NCBI GenBank assembly: GCA_934643145.1
Contig: CAKUBM010000010.1
Location: 18,833-82,832, forward strand
Reading direction: 5' to 3'
DNA: 64,000 nucleotides
Origin: an uncultured Collinsella sp.
Lineage (GTDB): Bacteria > Actinomycetota > Coriobacteriia > Coriobacteriales > Coriobacteriaceae
The notes under the pieces are model-generated. The model worked only from the letters and a program-made list of their open reading frames with translations, did no database searches and had not been told where the DNA came from. Position 1 is the first letter of the stretch. The number at the start of each line of letters is the position of its first letter. This document shows, piece by piece, positions 63,356 to 64,000 of this stretch. The translations under genes were made by a program, and so were the position numbers.

Positions 63356-64000
63356 TCAGATCCCGCACAGGGGGACCGCGATGGTGGCCACCGCACCGCC
63401 CGAGGGGCCGTTGGCGAGCGAGACGGAGCCCCCGTGGGCGCTCGCGGCCTCGGAGGCGACGTGTAGGCCGAGCCCGTAGTGGCGGCCTCCGTCACGCGAG
63501 GAGCGGGAGGAGTCGTCTGTGAAGAGGCGCTCGCAGCCGCGTTCGAGGGCGGCGGGAGAAAAGCCCGGTCCGTCGTCGGCAACCTCGATGACGAGGTGCC
63601 CGCCCGCGACGTCGCAGGAGACAGCCACGCGCGAGCGTGCGTGCTCGGCGGCGTTGGCCACGAGGTTCGCGGCGGCTCGCGCCAGGGCGGTTCGGTCGAG
63701 CGGGGCCTCGGGCGCGCCCGCGACAGCGGGGCCCGTGGCCGCGTCGAGTGTCACGCCTCGCGCCCGGGTGATCTGGGCGGCCTCGGCGAGGACCTGCTCG
63801 CAGAGCTCGGCCGGCCGCATGGGGGCCCTCTCCGCCCCGCCGGACCCGCGCGAGGCCTCGATGAGCAGGCGCACGTAGCCGTCGAGCCTTTCGACACTGC
63901 CGGCCATGTCGCGCGCGGCGGCCGCGAGGTCGGCGTCTTTCTCGTCTTCCAGCTCCTCCGCCACGAAGTCGGCGTTGGCGCGCAGCACGGTGAGCGGCGT
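63356..64000 (-). CDS. Sensor histidine kinase, C-terminal part (runs off window)
   Basis: 215 codons without a start inside the window. The sequence enters in the dimerisation helix just after the expected phospho-histidine (TPLTVLRANADF). It continues to the ATPase domain: N box NLVANAAEH, G1 DDGPGF, and G2 GLGLHVASEAASAHGG. It would phosphorylate a response regulator encoded outside the window. The signal sensed cannot be known from this part. Very GC-rich. Confidence 0.9.
   Translation of the reverse strand, partial: TPLTVLRANADFVAEELEDEKDADLAAAARDMAGSVERLDGYVRLLIEASRGSGGAERAPMRPAELCEQVLAEAAQITRARGVTLDAATGPAVAGAPEAPLDRTALARAAANLVANAAEHARSRVAVSCDVAGGHLVIEVADDGPGFSPAALERGCERLFTDDSSRSSRDGGRHYGLGLHVASEAASAHGGSVSLANGPSGGAVATIAVPLCGI

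Overview
The window looks like a chromosome segment of a Coriobacteriia gut actinobacterium, most likely Collinsella. This rests on the high GC content, strong codon bias and familiar gene order of the core genes (scpA-scpB-rluB-cmk-plsC-ispH-DUF512-der-plsY-gpsA-rpe), and on the mix of rhamnose, LicD and LoaP-type polysaccharide genes. No database search could be run; species assignment is inference.

Layout. (1) 1-5.5 kb: glycogen genes on the minus strand (glgP cut by the window edge, and glgB with an unusual Lys/Ala-rich tail), divergent from a HAD phosphatase and thiamine pyrophosphokinase. The divergent spacer carries two GGTAAAAC dyads. (2) 5.5-6.4 kb: a tRNA-Ala and a long untranslated leader with a 21-bp hairpin. 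(3) 6.4-22.3 kb: a surface polysaccharide operon. It starts with a LoaP/NusG-like antiterminator, then the initiating sugar-phosphate transferase, glycosyltransferases, dTDP-rhamnose genes (rfbA, rfbB and an rfbC-rfbD fusion), Wzy polymerase and Wzx flippase. It ends in a cassette that probably adds a CDP-activated substituent: two LicD proteins, a class V aminotransferase, a GNAT, and a cytidylyltransferase fused to a Gfo/Idh/MocA oxidoreductase. The rfb genes are far more GC-rich than the Wzx/Wzy/glycosyltransferase genes, so the locus is a mosaic. (4) 22.3-45.4 kb: an accessory island with remnants (ugd, hsdS, helicase, surface protein) and several defence or toxin-antitoxin candidates. These include HEPN proteins, a TIR-like effector, a type III toxin-antitoxin locus with 52-bp tandem RNA repeats, a ~1200-residue protein with a C-terminal PD-(D/E)xK-like nuclease motif, an MNT protein, a Phd/RelE pair and a Doc-like Fic protein. 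(5) 43.9-45.5 kb: two ~530-bp direct repeats, each carrying a tRNA-Ala(GGC), around a tRNA-Met. (6) 45.5-62.8 kb: a dense plus-strand run of housekeeping genes ending in coaBC and tRNA-Pro(GGG). (7) 63.4-64.0 kb: the C-terminal half of a sensor histidine kinase on the minus strand.

The polysaccharide operon reads as one transcription unit needing antitermination: LoaP is the first gene, a strong hairpin lies just upstream, and many genes overlap by a few bases. Its original 3' end may once have included ugd, because a C-terminal ugd fragment with the same high-GC codon use survives at 26.15-26.6 kb. The most interesting items are the type III toxin-antitoxin locus, the CDP-substituent cassette, the large nuclease, an hsdS half-gene interrupted only by TAG codons, the LoaP leader hairpin, and a 24-bp inverted repeat inside a glycosyltransferase gene.
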